18,453 bases of DNA from Campylobacteraceae bacterium (GTDB lineage Bacteria; Campylobacterota; Campylobacteria; Campylobacterales; JALSKU01): the NCBI GenBank assembly GCA_015488975.1, contig WFMT01000014.1, positions 1 through 18,453 of the forward strand. The letters are read 5' to 3'. The position numbers and the translations under genes are program-made. The number at the start of each line of letters is the position of its first letter. Position 1 is the stretch's first letter. Of this stretch, positions 1-8,709 are shown in pieces. Under the pieces are notes generated by a model, which did not search any database, was not told the DNA's origin, and saw only the letters and a program-made list of their open reading frames with translations.

Positions 1-1
1 A

Positions 2-1075
2 ATCAAAGAAGCAGCTATATCATTAGATGGTCAAAGCTCCCATGGCATCTCTATCTCTGAGAAATCTCAAAAGAGGATCAAAGAGGCAACAAAGGGCTTT
101 ATAAGAAAGTATAGGATTATTGACTCAAGAAAAGAAGGCAGTGAGTGGATAGTTAAGCTTAAAATTAAAATACTAAGATACAAAACGCCAGGATTTAGTC
201 CAAATAACAGGCGAAAGATAGCAATAATACCTTTTAAATATAAAAATAGTTATGATATTTTAGGAGTCAATGAAAGTGGAAAACAAATATCACAAAGATT
301 TACCCAGGCACTTGTTTCAAAGATCACGCAGGCAAGAAAATTTACTGTTTTAGACAGGCAAAACAATAAATATTATCAAGGTGAAAAAAATTTTATACTT
401 TCTGGCGATACAAATAAAAATGCTTTTTTAGAACTTGGCAGAAGACTTGGGACTGATTATTTGCTGATAGGTCAAATACTCAATTATAGTATTAAAAATA
501 TTGTAAATCATAATGATATAGGACTTCCTGAAACTTCTAAAACTGTATGCTATGCAACGGTATCTTACAGGATTTTGGTTATGGCAACACAACAGATAAA
601 ATGGAGCGAGACAATATCAAGAAAATTTAATCTTCCAAATAATTCCTCTTATGGTTCGAAAGAATCTTTGGTGGCAAAAACAACAAGTGATATTGCGGGA
701 GTTATATTGAATCATATTTTAAGAAATATATATCCGCCAAGGATAATAATGGTAACTTCAAATAGTGTTGTTATAAACCAAGGAAGCAGCAGTGTGCATC
801 AAGGAGAGATTTATAATATATATAAAACAGGTCAAAGGTTAGAAGATCCTTATACTCATGAATTTTTAGGTTATGATGAGATAAAATCCGGACAGATAGA
901 GATAACTACAGTAAGGCCAAAGGTGTCTTATGCAAAAGTTTTATCAGGAGTGGCAAACAAAGGTATGATTTTGAGACAGGTTAAGAAAAAATCAAAACAA
1001 TTTCACAGCGAAGGTGAAGCTACATCAAATGTAAAAATTACACCAAACGGAGGAGTTGTTCTTCCTTTTGATTAG
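2..1075 (+). CDS. FlgT-like flagellar assembly protein with CsgG-type middle domain (5' partial)
   Basis: The reading frame is open from base 2 to a TAG at 1073-1075, giving 357 visible residues; the start and any signal peptide lie outside the window. Three parts are visible. An alpha/beta N-terminal piece spans bases ~2-175. A CsgG/LpoB-like middle domain (~215-725) opens with RKIAIIPF and contains LGRRLGTDYLLIGQI. A small beta C-terminal domain (~735-960) contains HEFLGYDEIKSGQIEI. This order matches FlgT, the outer-membrane flagellar-ring protein described in Vibrio (about 375 aa), so little is missing. In the family these proteins act in the periplasm or outer membrane. An internal ATG at 461 is not the true start, because coding continues well upstream of it. 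The gene ends in a strong terminator, separating it from nuo. The fold assignment is fairly safe; the FlgT role is an inference, and another CsgG-domain lipoprotein is possible. Confidence 0.6.
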   Translation: MKEAAISLDGQSSHGISISEKSQKRIKEATKGFIRKYRIIDSRKEGSEWIVKLKIKILRYKTPGFSPNNRRKIAIIPFKYKNSYDILGVNESGKQISQRFTQALVSKITQARKFTVLDRQNNKYYQGEKNFILSGDTNKNAFLELGRRLGTDYLLIGQILNYSIKNIVNHNDIGLPETSKTVCYATVSYRILVMATQQIKWSETISRKFNLPNNSSYGSKESLVAKTTSDIAGVILNHILRNIYPPRIIMVTSNSVVINQGSSSVHQGEIYNIYKTGQRLEDPYTHEFLGYDEIKSGQIEITTVRPKVSYAKVLSGVANKGMILRQVKKKSKQFHSEGEATSNVKITPNGGVVLPFD

Positions 1076-1084
1076 ATAAAATAA

Positions 1085-1131
1085 AACAATACGGGGATTT
1101 AAACACATAATTCCTGTATTGTTGTCTTTTT
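1085..1131 (+). terminator. Intrinsic terminator after the FlgT-like gene
   Basis: A 14-bp stem pairs 1085-1098 with 1110-1123, including two G-U pairs, around an 11-nt loop. It is followed by GTCTTTTTC. It starts 10 nt past the TAG stop and has the form of a rho-independent terminator. It insulates the upstream gene from nuoG, so the nuo genes should have their own promoter. Confidence 0.8.
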
Positions 1132-1188
1132 CATTTTGCAATCTATCTTCTTATCCTTTAAAAGCAAAGCTCAATCAAAGTTATGAGA

Positions 1189-1217
1189 GTGTAAAATTGT
1201 AATTGTTAAAATATAAA
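1189..1217 (+). promoter_or_regulatory. Possible promoter for the nuo operon
   Basis: The terminator upstream implies a promoter between 1124 and 1244. The best -10 candidate is TATAAA at 1212-1217, in an AT-rich stretch. No good -35 is seen at the expected position near 1189, which is common for sigma-70 promoters in Campylobacterota. The assignment is weak. A Shine-Dalgarno AAGG at 1234-1237 precedes the nuoG ATG. Confidence 0.3.
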
Positions 1218-1244
1218 GTCGTTTTACTTATATAAGGTTTTTTT

Positions 1245-2750
1245 ATGATTACGGTGAACATTGATGATAAAAAGATAAATGTCAAAGAGGGGACATTGCT
1301 GATTGAAGCGATGATTAAAAATGATATTTATATTCCTCACTTTTGTTATCATGAGGCTTTGGGACCAGATGGTAACTGTAGAATGTGTATGGTTGAAATA
1401 GAGGGACAAAAAAGACCCCAGATTGCTTGCGATACTCCTGTAAAAGAGGGCATGATAGTTAGAACAAAAGGTGAAAATATTGAAAAAGTCAAAAGAGGAA
1501 TACTTGAACTTGAACTTATAAATCACCCCATAGATTGTCCTATTTGCGATCAAGCTGGAGAATGCAAACTTCAAGAGTATTATATGGAAGAAGGGCTTTA
1601 TGACAGCAGACTTGATACCCCTAAAGTAAAAGCAAAAAAACATGTATATCTTGGTAGTGAAGTTATGCTTGACCAAGAAAGATGCGTACTTTGTAAAAGA
1701 TGTGTCAGATTTACTGAAATTTATACAAAAACAGATGATTTGATAGTGGAAAAAAGAAGTGACCGTTCCGTTATAACTACATTTCCCGGAAAAAGTTTTG
1801 ATAATCCCTATGGAGGCAATGTAGTAGATATTTGTCCGGTTGGAGCTTTGACAAATAGGGATTTTAGATTTAAAAAACGAGTTTGGTTTTTATCTCATGG
1901 CAACGGTATTTGCATGGAATGCTCAAGAGGATGCAATCTAAGAGTCGGACATGAAAAGGCAAAATATGAAGATGATATCATTTACCGCCTAAAGCCTAGA
2001 AGAAATGATAATGTGAATGGTTTTTTTATATGCGATACTGGAAGATACAGTTATAAAAAAGAAAATGAAAACAGACTTTTTGATCCTTTATATAAAAACA
2101 AAGAGATAGATTTGGAAGAGATTTTAAAAAAAGTAAAACTCTTTCTTGATAAAGAGCCAATTTTCGTAGTATCTCCTTCGTTGTCTCTTGAAGAGATGGC
2201 ATATATAAAAATATTATCCAGGAAAAAAGATATTAGAGTCATAACTTCTCTTCAAGAGTATATTGATGAAAGTTTTGAAGATAATCTTTTAAGAACAAAA
2301 CAAAGAGCATCCAATATAAACGGCATTAAACTTTTAGGTATTGAGGTGGCAGAGCATCTAAGTGCCACTTTGGAAGAGTACCAAAATATCATTATAATAG
2401 ATCATAAAATCGCTCATTTGCAAAAAGATATTTTCAAATCTAAAACAGTACTTAACTTTACAACGAGCACTCAAGATTGTGAAAACTATGAATTTAATAT
2501 ACCAATAGCTTCTGTTTATGAAAAAAGAGGCTCATATATAAACTTTGAGTGGATTTTACAAAAAAGTGAAAAGATAGTGCATAAAAATCTACAGCCAAGA
2601 ACACTCATAGAGCTTCTTTCTCACATAGAACATGAGTATATGGATGAAAAGAAAATATGGAAAGAATACCTTTGTAAAAATAAAATTTTTTCTAAAATAA
2701 ATCTTGATTTACTTGATGCTTGCGGGTATAAACTTGAGGAAGAGGCATGA
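1245..2750 (+). CDS. nuoG: NADH-quinone oxidoreductase subunit G, short form (NuoG)
   Basis: This is the large Fe-S subunit of the peripheral arm of complex I. Cluster ligands are visible in order: [2Fe-2S] Cys34, 45, 48, 62; the His-ligated [4Fe-4S] site His94, Cys98, 101, 107; a [4Fe-4S] site Cys147, 150, 153, 197; and the extra N7-type set Cys223, 226, 230, 263. After ~280 the molybdopterin-oxidoreductase-like domain is only about 220 residues, so the protein is 501 aa against roughly 800 in Campylobacter or Helicobacter NuoG. A remnant motif EKRGSYINFEWILQ (426-439) corresponds to the usual EGTFxNxEGRxQ. The start is the ATG with AAGG 7 nt upstream. It overlaps nuoH by 4 nt (ATGA). No nuoA-F gene precedes it in the window. 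Identity as NuoG is firm; a partner other than NADH is possible. Confidence 0.9.
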   Translation: MITVNIDDKKINVKEGTLLIEAMIKNDIYIPHFCYHEALGPDGNCRMCMVEIEGQKRPQIACDTPVKEGMIVRTKGENIEKVKRGILELELINHPIDCPICDQAGECKLQEYYMEEGLYDSRLDTPKVKAKKHVYLGSEVMLDQERCVLCKRCVRFTEIYTKTDDLIVEKRSDRSVITTFPGKSFDNPYGGNVVDICPVGALTNRDFRFKKRVWFLSHGNGICMECSRGCNLRVGHEKAKYEDDIIYRLKPRRNDNVNGFFICDTGRYSYKKENENRLFDPLYKNKEIDLEEILKKVKLFLDKEPIFVVSPSLSLEEMAYIKILSRKKDIRVITSLQEYIDESFEDNLLRTKQRASNINGIKLLGIEVAEHLSATLEEYQNIIIIDHKIAHLQKDIFKSKTVLNFTTSTQDCENYEFNIPIASVYEKRGSYINFEWILQKSEKIVHKNLQPRTLIELLSHIEHEYMDEKKIWKEYLCKNKIFSKINLDLLDACGYKLEEEA

Positions 2751-4030
2751 GCGGCATTTTGATATCTGTAGTTATTATCAATATCCTTATAGTTGTGATA
2801 TTGTCTTTGGGAGGAGTTCCTGTCTTGGTATGGCTTGAGAGAAGAGTTGCGGGATTTATCCAAGATAGATCAGGTCCAAATAGATGTAATATCGCAGGAT
2901 TTAGGTTGGGTGGTTTGATACAATCTTTTGCTGATATGTTAAAGCTTGTATTTAAAGAAGACTTATTGCCAAGTCATGTAAAAAACAGGTTTTATTTTTC
3001 TCTAGCTCCTACTATAGTGTTGTTTAGCTCTATTTTAACTTTTAGTATCATTCCTTTCGCAGATAACTTGATTATAAACGGTAAAAGTTATTCCTTGCAA
3101 GTACTTCCTATGAGTTTGGGAATTATATGGTTTCTGGCGATTTCCGGACTTAGTGTGTATGGCATCATATTAGCAGGCTGGAGCAGTGATAATAAATATA
3201 GTCTCTTAGGCGGATTAAGAGCTAGTGCAAGCACTATAAGTTATGAGCCTATTATGGCACTTTCAGTTATTGTTATGCTTATAATTTACGGAACTATCGA
3301 CTTAAATGATATTGTTGTAAAACAGAGTGCATTACTATTTGGTTTTATTCCTGCATGGGGGATTATTTTACAGCCTATTGCGGCAATAACATTTATAGTG
3401 GCGGCATTTGCAGAAACAAATAGAACTCCATTTGATTTAGCTGAGGGAGAGAGTGAGATAGTTGGTGGTTTTCACACTGAGTACGGAGCTATGAAGTTTG
3501 GTCTGTTTTTTGTGGGTGAATATGTAGCTATGAGTGCTTCAAGTGCGGTGATAGTAGCTCTGTTTTTTGGAGGATATAACTTGCCATGGCTGTCAACTGA
3601 TGCTATAAAATCAAATATTTCTGTCATATCTTATGTGATAATATTTCTTTTGCCCCTGTTTAGTTACTTTTTCATCAAGTGGATGTATAAAAACAATAAA
3701 TGGAAAAAAGAAAATGATGCAAGAAACAAAGAGAGTAAAGTTTTAGCAAAAGGTATCATAGGTTTCAATGTTGTCTTAATAGCCCTTTTATTATACTTTA
3801 ATTTACTGTTTAAGACACCAAATGTGATATCTGTTTTGACGGCACTTTTACAATTTGGCTCATTTGTTATAAAGCTTTTTATGATGAATTTGGTTTATAT
3901 TTGGGTCAGGTGGACGCTTCCTCGCTTTAGATATGATCAACTCCAAACACTTTGTTGGAAGTATCTACTTCCATTATCCATAGCCAATGTTTTTGTAACC
4001 GCTATAGCTGTTGTCTGGATAAGTGCATGA
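2747..4030 (+). CDS. nuoH: NADH-quinone oxidoreductase subunit H (NuoH), extended
   Basis: This membrane subunit forms much of the quinone-binding cavity between the two arms of complex I. Family landmarks are clear: LERRVAGFIQDRSGPNR (30-46), GWSSDNKYSLLGGLRA (144-159) and FAETNRTPFDLAEGESE (221-237). The C-terminal PRFRYDQ (392-398) matches the E. coli PRPRYDQ region. At 427 aa it is about 100 residues longer than the ~325-330 aa of E. coli, C. jejuni or H. pylori NuoH. Most of the excess lies at ~285-365, which looks like two added transmembrane helices (~291-311 and ~334-356) joined by a charged, Lys/Asn-rich loop (312-333). The start overlaps the nuoG stop as ATGA, so translation is probably coupled. 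Identity is firm; the extension is unexplained. Confidence 0.95.
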   Translation: MSGILISVVIINILIVVILSLGGVPVLVWLERRVAGFIQDRSGPNRCNIAGFRLGGLIQSFADMLKLVFKEDLLPSHVKNRFYFSLAPTIVLFSSILTFSIIPFADNLIINGKSYSLQVLPMSLGIIWFLAISGLSVYGIILAGWSSDNKYSLLGGLRASASTISYEPIMALSVIVMLIIYGTIDLNDIVVKQSALLFGFIPAWGIILQPIAAITFIVAAFAETNRTPFDLAEGESEIVGGFHTEYGAMKFGLFFVGEYVAMSASSAVIVALFFGGYNLPWLSTDAIKSNISVISYVIIFLLPLFSYFFIKWMYKNNKWKKENDARNKESKVLAKGIIGFNVVLIALLLYFNLLFKTPNVISVLTALLQFGSFVIKLFMMNLVYIWVRWTLPRFRYDQLQTLCWKYLLPLSIANVFVTAIAVVWISA

Positions 4031-4539
4031 AAAATATAAAAACTAAAATAATACCAAGAAACGGTAATTCGATAAAAGAAAAACTGTATTTGCCTGCTAT
4101 TTTTGGTGGCATGAAAGTTACATTTTCCCATTTTATGAAAAATTTAAAAGATACTGACAATTTAAGAGTTGTTTGGTATCCTGAAGAAAAACCAAAAGAT
4201 ATAACAAGCAGGTACAGAGGAGTTCACAGACTCACTCACAGAGATGACGGAAGTATAAGGTGTGTAGCTTGTTTTATGTGTGCCACCGCTTGTCCTTCTG
4301 AGTGTATATTTATAAAGGCTATTGAGCGAACTGACGGAGTTGATGAAAAAATGCCTAAAAGGTTTGATATAGATTTGCTTGAGTGCGTATTTTGCGGGGA
4401 GTGTGTTGAAGCATGTCCATGTGATGCTATAAGGATGGATACTGGGATATTTAGCTTTATTGGCAAAAAAAGAGAAGATTTTATCTTAACAAAAGATAAA
4501 TTGCTAAAAAATGAAAGATCAAAGGATTTTGATGATTGA
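4027..4539 (+). CDS. nuoI: NADH-quinone oxidoreductase subunit I (NuoI), 2x[4Fe-4S] ferredoxin
   Basis: This peripheral-arm subunit relays electrons to the N2 cluster next to the quinone site. From the ATG at 4027 it is 170 aa. It has the two classic tetrads: Cys79, 82, 85, 89 and Cys120, 123, 126, 130. These sit in CVACFMCATACP and CVFCGECVEACP, the ferredoxin pair expected to hold N6a and N6b. An additional Cys132 follows the second tetrad, where many homologues have another residue. I place the start at 4027, overlapping the nuoH stop as ATGA. An in-frame ATG at 3952 lies deep inside nuoH and would give a tail unlike the family. It sits in the expected H-I-J order. Confidence 0.93.
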   Translation: MKNIKTKIIPRNGNSIKEKLYLPAIFGGMKVTFSHFMKNLKDTDNLRVVWYPEEKPKDITSRYRGVHRLTHRDDGSIRCVACFMCATACPSECIFIKAIERTDGVDEKMPKRFDIDLLECVFCGECVEACPCDAIRMDTGIFSFIGKKREDFILTKDKLLKNERSKDFDD

Positions 4540-5029
4540 TGTCATTTTTGTTATTTTGTCTTTATCGGCAATTTCATCTGCATTTTTTATGATATATGCA
4601 AAAGAGCCTATGAATAGTGCTTTTAGCTTCATAGTCACACTTTTATCGCTTGCAGGATTATTTGCTTTGCTTAGTGCATCATTTGTTTTTTTGGTACAGA
4701 TTATAGTTTATGCCGGAGCAATTATAACGCTTGTCTTGCTTATTATAATGTTTTTAAATATAAAAGAGGAAAGCTTGCCAAAAGAGCCCCATAAACTTAA
4801 ATATATCCTAATATCAATAGTTTTTATAATCCCCATAGATATAGCTTTGCTAAAAGCTATAGCCACTTTACCAAAAGCTAATATGGCACTTTTAAATAAT
4901 AATTTTGGAACTGTAAAAGCCCTCGGTATGCTTTTATATAAAAACTGGCTTTTTCCGTTTGAACTTGTTTCCGTATTACTTATCGTCTCTTTGATCGGCG
5001 CAATAGTTTTTGCCAAAAGGAAAATATAA
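4532..5029 (+). CDS. nuoJ: NADH-quinone oxidoreductase subunit J (NuoJ)
   Basis: This is a small membrane-arm subunit of complex I with about five hydrophobic helices. The segment FVFLVQIIVYAGAIITLVLLIIMF is the conserved NuoJ helix. It corresponds to the part of TM3 that undergoes a pi-bulge/alpha-helix transition in solved complex I structures. I prefer the ATG at 4532 (165 aa, MIDVIFVILS), because AAAGGA at 4521-4526 lies 5 nt upstream and the hydrophobic N-terminus begins there. The upstream ATG at 4511 would add seven polar residues (172 aa) and has no clear ribosome site. Either way it overlaps the nuoI end, and it overlaps nuoK by 1 nt (TAATG). Confidence 0.9.
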   Translation: MIDVIFVILSLSAISSAFFMIYAKEPMNSAFSFIVTLLSLAGLFALLSASFVFLVQIIVYAGAIITLVLLIIMFLNIKEESLPKEPHKLKYILISIVFIIPIDIALLKAIATLPKANMALLNNNFGTVKALGMLLYKNWLFPFELVSVLLIVSLIGAIVFAKRKI

Positions 5030-5346
5030 TGTTCTCTTTAACTTCTTTGATGTTTGTTGCATTTACTCTTTTTTCGATAGGAATAGCGGGCGTAATTTCG
5101 AGAAAAAATATATTTGTGATTTATATGTCTCTTGAGCTTATGCTAAATGCTGTTAACTTAATGTTTGTAGGCTTATCAAGATATTTCCATACTATGGACG
5201 GACAGGTTATTGCGATGATGATAATAGCGGTATCAGCTGCTGAGGCGGCTTTATTTTTGTCCTTGGTTGTGCTTTTGTATAAAAGAAAAGGAACGCTTGA
5301 TGCTGATATTTTTGTAAAATTATCCCAAAAAAGGGAGCATAAATGA
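5029..5346 (+). CDS. nuoK: NADH-quinone oxidoreductase subunit K (NuoK)
   Basis: This is a three-helix membrane subunit, 105 aa, the usual family length. The two buried glutamates needed for proton transfer are present at the family positions: Glu36 in SLELMLNAVNL and Glu72 in SAAEAAL. The C-terminus (86-105) is a charged tail. The start shares one base with the nuoJ stop (TAATG), and the end overlaps nuoL as ATGA. This is a textbook member of the operon. Confidence 0.95.
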   Translation: MFSLTSLMFVAFTLFSIGIAGVISRKNIFVIYMSLELMLNAVNLMFVGLSRYFHTMDGQVIAMMIIAVSAAEAALFLSLVVLLYKRKGTLDADIFVKLSQKREHK

Positions 5347-7229
5347 ATGAATATCTTTTATGGATAGTGCTTTCACCTTTACTTGGTTTTATAGTTTTAG
5401 GACTTTTATATCTTTTTAGTATAAAAATTAAAAAGATACATGATTATATCTTTACTATTATTGCTTTATTGACACCTTTGGTTAGTTTTATTCTAACTTT
5501 TATCATATTTTTACATTTGGATAAATCCTCAGGCAGTTTGCAATATACGGCTTTTAGGTGGCTAAAGGTAGCTAAGTTTGATGTAAATATTTCATTTTTG
5601 GGTGACCATCTTTCCATATTTATGGCACTGTTCATTACATTTATAGGCGGGCTTATACATATTTATGCAGCAGGTTATATGAAAGGCGATGAGGGATATG
5701 GAAAATTTTTCTCATTTTTTAACTTTTTTCTTGGCATGATGCTTATACTTGTGCTGGCGGATAATCCTGTATTTATGTTTTTTGGCTGGGAAGGAGTAGG
5801 GCTTTGTTCTTATTTGCTTATTAGTTTTTATTATAAAGATGCTCAAAATGTAATTGCAGGCAATAAAGCTTTTATACTTAATAGAATCGGTGATTTCGGA
5901 TTTATTATAGGCTTATCCTTACTTTTTATATATATTGGTTATAAAGGATTCGATTATGCCTCGCTTGAACAAAATATCAAAAGTATTCCAAACGGAATGC
6001 TTGCATTTATAGGATTTAGTCTGTTTTTGGGAGCTATGGGCAAATCAGCTCAAATACCTCTTTATGTTTGGTTGCCAGATGCCATGGCAGGACCTACGCC
6101 AGTCTCTGCTTTAATCCATGCAGCAACTATGGTAACAGCTGGAATATATATGGTTTCAAGGTTTCATTTTTTATATTCCTTAGTCCCTAATGTGGGAGAG
6201 TTTATAGCTATTATCGGAGCATTATCATCTTTGTTTGCTGCTATTATCGCTATGAAACAAAGAGATATAAAAAAAATATTGGCTTATTCTACGATTTCGC
6301 AGTTGGGATATATGTTTGTAGCCGTTGGCTTGGGAGTTTATAGTGCGGGACTTTTTCATGTTTTTACTCATGCATTCTTCAAAGCACTCCTTTTTATGGG
6401 TGCGGGTGCGATTATACTTATGCTCCATCATGAACAAGACATATTTAAAATGGGTAGAATGAAAGATGTTTCAAAGACGGTTTATTATACTTTTTTAGCT
6501 GCAACTTTGGCAATTTGCGGGATTTTCCCGTTTGCCGGATTTTTTAGTAAAGATGAGATTTTATTTGAGGCATTTGCATCGGGACATTATTATATTTGGG
6601 CGATAGAGCTTTTTACTGCCGGATTAACCGCATATTATATGTTTAGATTATTTTTTGTGGTTTTTATAGCACCAGTTAGTAATGAGAGAGCAAAAAAGCC
6701 TTTAAAATTATCACCGTTTGTCACTTATCCTCTTGTTGTATTGGCGATAGGATGTTTAGGTGCAGGTTTTATCGGGATACCTTCTATATTTGGCGGAGAT
6801 AATCAGATAGCTATATGGCTGTCGTTTTTAAATAATAATAATTGGGAGACTTCTCGTAAAATAGAGATATTATTAATGGTGCTAAATACTTTGGTTGCTT
6901 TAGTTGGAGTTTATGCGGCATATATAAAATTTGCAGGAATAAATTTAAATAAAGAGATGAAATTTGCAGGAATTGTATATCGTAAATTCTATATTGATGA
7001 GATATATAATGCTTTATTTGTTAAAAATTTACAAAGGCTTAGTATTTTTATATATAAAATATTTGATAAAAAGTTTATAGACGGCACGGTTATGATGTTT
7101 GCAAAATCTTTTTATAATATCAGCGAGTTTGCATCAGTTTTACAAAATGGAAATGTGAGATTTTATGCATTTTCCATGTTAATGGGTGCGAGTGTGTTTT
7201 TTTCTTATATGATATATGTGATGGGTTAG
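5343..7229 (+). CDS. nuoL: NADH-quinone oxidoreductase subunit L (NuoL), antiporter-like
   Basis: This is the distal proton-pumping subunit of the complex I membrane arm, related to Mrp-type cation/proton antiporters. At 628 aa it has normal length. Key pumping residues are visible: Glu150 in FFGWEGVGLCSYLL (TM5 glutamate), Lys234 in GAMGKSAQIPLYVWLPDAM (TM7 lysine), and the following TPVSALIHAATMVTAG stretch with His259. The long C-terminal part (~490-628) fits the lateral amphipathic helix plus anchor helix. It overlaps nuoK by 4 nt, and nuoM starts 3 nt after its stop. Confidence 0.96.
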   Translation: MNEYLLWIVLSPLLGFIVLGLLYLFSIKIKKIHDYIFTIIALLTPLVSFILTFIIFLHLDKSSGSLQYTAFRWLKVAKFDVNISFLGDHLSIFMALFITFIGGLIHIYAAGYMKGDEGYGKFFSFFNFFLGMMLILVLADNPVFMFFGWEGVGLCSYLLISFYYKDAQNVIAGNKAFILNRIGDFGFIIGLSLLFIYIGYKGFDYASLEQNIKSIPNGMLAFIGFSLFLGAMGKSAQIPLYVWLPDAMAGPTPVSALIHAATMVTAGIYMVSRFHFLYSLVPNVGEFIAIIGALSSLFAAIIAMKQRDIKKILAYSTISQLGYMFVAVGLGVYSAGLFHVFTHAFFKALLFMGAGAIILMLHHEQDIFKMGRMKDVSKTVYYTFLAATLAICGIFPFAGFFSKDEILFEAFASGHYYIWAIELFTAGLTAYYMFRLFFVVFIAPVSNERAKKPLKLSPFVTYPLVVLAIGCLGAGFIGIPSIFGGDNQIAIWLSFLNNNNWETSRKIEILLMVLNTLVALVGVYAAYIKFAGINLNKEMKFAGIVYRKFYIDEIYNALFVKNLQRLSIFIYKIFDKKFIDGTVMMFAKSFYNISEFASVLQNGNVRFYAFSMLMGASVFFSYMIYVMG

Positions 7230-7232
7230 ATT

Positions 7233-8708
7233 ATGGATATAGGAATTTTATCTTACATTATTTTTACACCGATGGCAATGGCATTTTTGCTGATGGTTTT
7301 AAATACCAATGCTAAAACTACAAGAAACTTTGCTTTTTTAGCAGGCGTTATCGTTTTGGTTTTATCTTTTAAAGTGTTTTTGGATTTTCAGCCGGTTTCT
7401 TATATGCAATTTATCGAGTATCATCCTTGGATAAAGAGTTATGGTATTAGTTATTATGTAGGTATTGATGGCTTTTCGTTGGCCATATTGGTTCTTATCG
7501 CTGTTTTGGTACCTGCTGGATATCTGCTTTTATGGGAAGGCAGAACAAAAGGGTATTGGATAAGTATGCTTCTTATCGAAAGCGGAATGCTTGGTGCTCT
7601 TTTTTCTCTTGATTTGATGCTGTTTTACTTTTTTTGGGAAACTATGGTGCTGCCTGTATTTTTGATTATCGGTATGTTTGGTCATGGAGAGAAAGTTTTT
7701 TCAACACTTAAATTTACAATTTATACCATAAGTGGCTCATTGTTTATGTTTATTGCTATTTTGTATTTAGGAGTTGCTTTTCATAATGAATTCAATGTTT
7801 GGAGCTTTCAACTTAATGACTTGACAAAGATAACTATACTAAGTTCAACTGAAAAATTTTGGCTGTTTTGGGCATTTATGCTGGCATTTGCTATAAAAAT
7901 ACCGCTTTTTCCTTTTCATGGATGGCTTCTTGAGACATATAAAAATGCACCAACTGGTGGTGTATTTTTATTATCTTCATTTATGGCAAAACTGGGTATC
8001 TATGGTGTTATCAGGTTTGTGATGCCACTTTTTCCAGGACTTTTTAAAGAGTATTCATCGCTTTTTATCTGGCTTGGACTTTTTGATTTGATATATTTTG
8101 GTATTGCTGCACTTATGCAAGATGATTTGAAAAAGATGTTTGCCTACTCTTCAGCTTCACATTTGGGGTTTATTGTGGTTGGAGTATTTGCATTGAATGA
8201 ATATGCTATGTTGGGAGCTTTGTTTTTGATAATAGCTCATGCTATAGCAACCGGCGGTATATTTTTACTTACTGGAAAATTAAGGACAAATATAGGAACT
8301 TTTCAAATAAGCAAACTTGGCGGTATTGCAAAAAAAGCACCGCTTTTTACTCTGTTCTTTGCCATACTTCTTTTAAGCATTGTAGGACTTCCTGGAACAA
8401 ACGGTTTTGTAGCTGAGTTTCTTATTGTCATAGGCTCATTTAAAAGAGCTTTGGATATGGGAATTGTTTCAGCCACAACGGTTTTGGTGGCAGCTGTGTT
8501 TATGTTTTGGATGTTTCAAAGAGCTATCTTACAAGATACAAAAAATGATACTTCAAAAATGATAGATTTGACATATTATGAAGTTATAGGATTGATTCCT
8601 TTGGCTGCGATTATTATTATCATGGGAATTTATCCGGAACTCTTTACAGCAAAAATAGAGCCTACAATATTTTATTATCTTCATAGTATATTAAAAGTGG
8701 GGGCATGA
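7233..8708 (+). CDS. nuoM: NADH-quinone oxidoreductase subunit M (NuoM), antiporter-like
   Basis: This is the central antiporter-like proton-pumping subunit, 491 aa, the family's usual size. Conserved residues are Glu136 in YFFWETMVLPVFLIIG and Lys222 in FAIKIPLFPFHGWLLETY, followed by APTGGVFLLSSFMAKLGIYG. The protein is nearly all hydrophobic helices. It begins 3 nt after nuoL and ends 1 nt before nuoN, so the three pump genes are probably translated in sequence from one mRNA. Confidence 0.96.
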   Translation: MDIGILSYIIFTPMAMAFLLMVLNTNAKTTRNFAFLAGVIVLVLSFKVFLDFQPVSYMQFIEYHPWIKSYGISYYVGIDGFSLAILVLIAVLVPAGYLLLWEGRTKGYWISMLLIESGMLGALFSLDLMLFYFFWETMVLPVFLIIGMFGHGEKVFSTLKFTIYTISGSLFMFIAILYLGVAFHNEFNVWSFQLNDLTKITILSSTEKFWLFWAFMLAFAIKIPLFPFHGWLLETYKNAPTGGVFLLSSFMAKLGIYGVIRFVMPLFPGLFKEYSSLFIWLGLFDLIYFGIAALMQDDLKKMFAYSSASHLGFIVVGVFALNEYAMLGALFLIIAHAIATGGIFLLTGKLRTNIGTFQISKLGGIAKKAPLFTLFFAILLLSIVGLPGTNGFVAEFLIVIGSFKRALDMGIVSATTVLVAAVFMFWMFQRAILQDTKNDTSKMIDLTYYEVIGLIPLAAIIIIMGIYPELFTAKIEPTIFYYLHSILKVGA

Positions 8709-8709
8709 T

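Noticed and set aside
461..1075. Stand-alone 204-aa protein starting at 461
   Set aside because: The same frame is open back to base 2 and encodes recognisable CsgG-type sequence upstream. The ATG is internal.
1224..1676. Minus-strand 150-codon frame over nuoG
   Set aside because: It is antisense to the Fe-S ligand region of nuoG, has no ribosome site, and shows low-complexity Phe/Tyr/Ile content.
3952..4026. NuoI start at the upstream ATG 3952
   Set aside because: It lies 75 nt inside nuoH and encodes a tail unlike NuoI. The ATGA junction at 4027 fits the coupling seen at other junctions of the operon.
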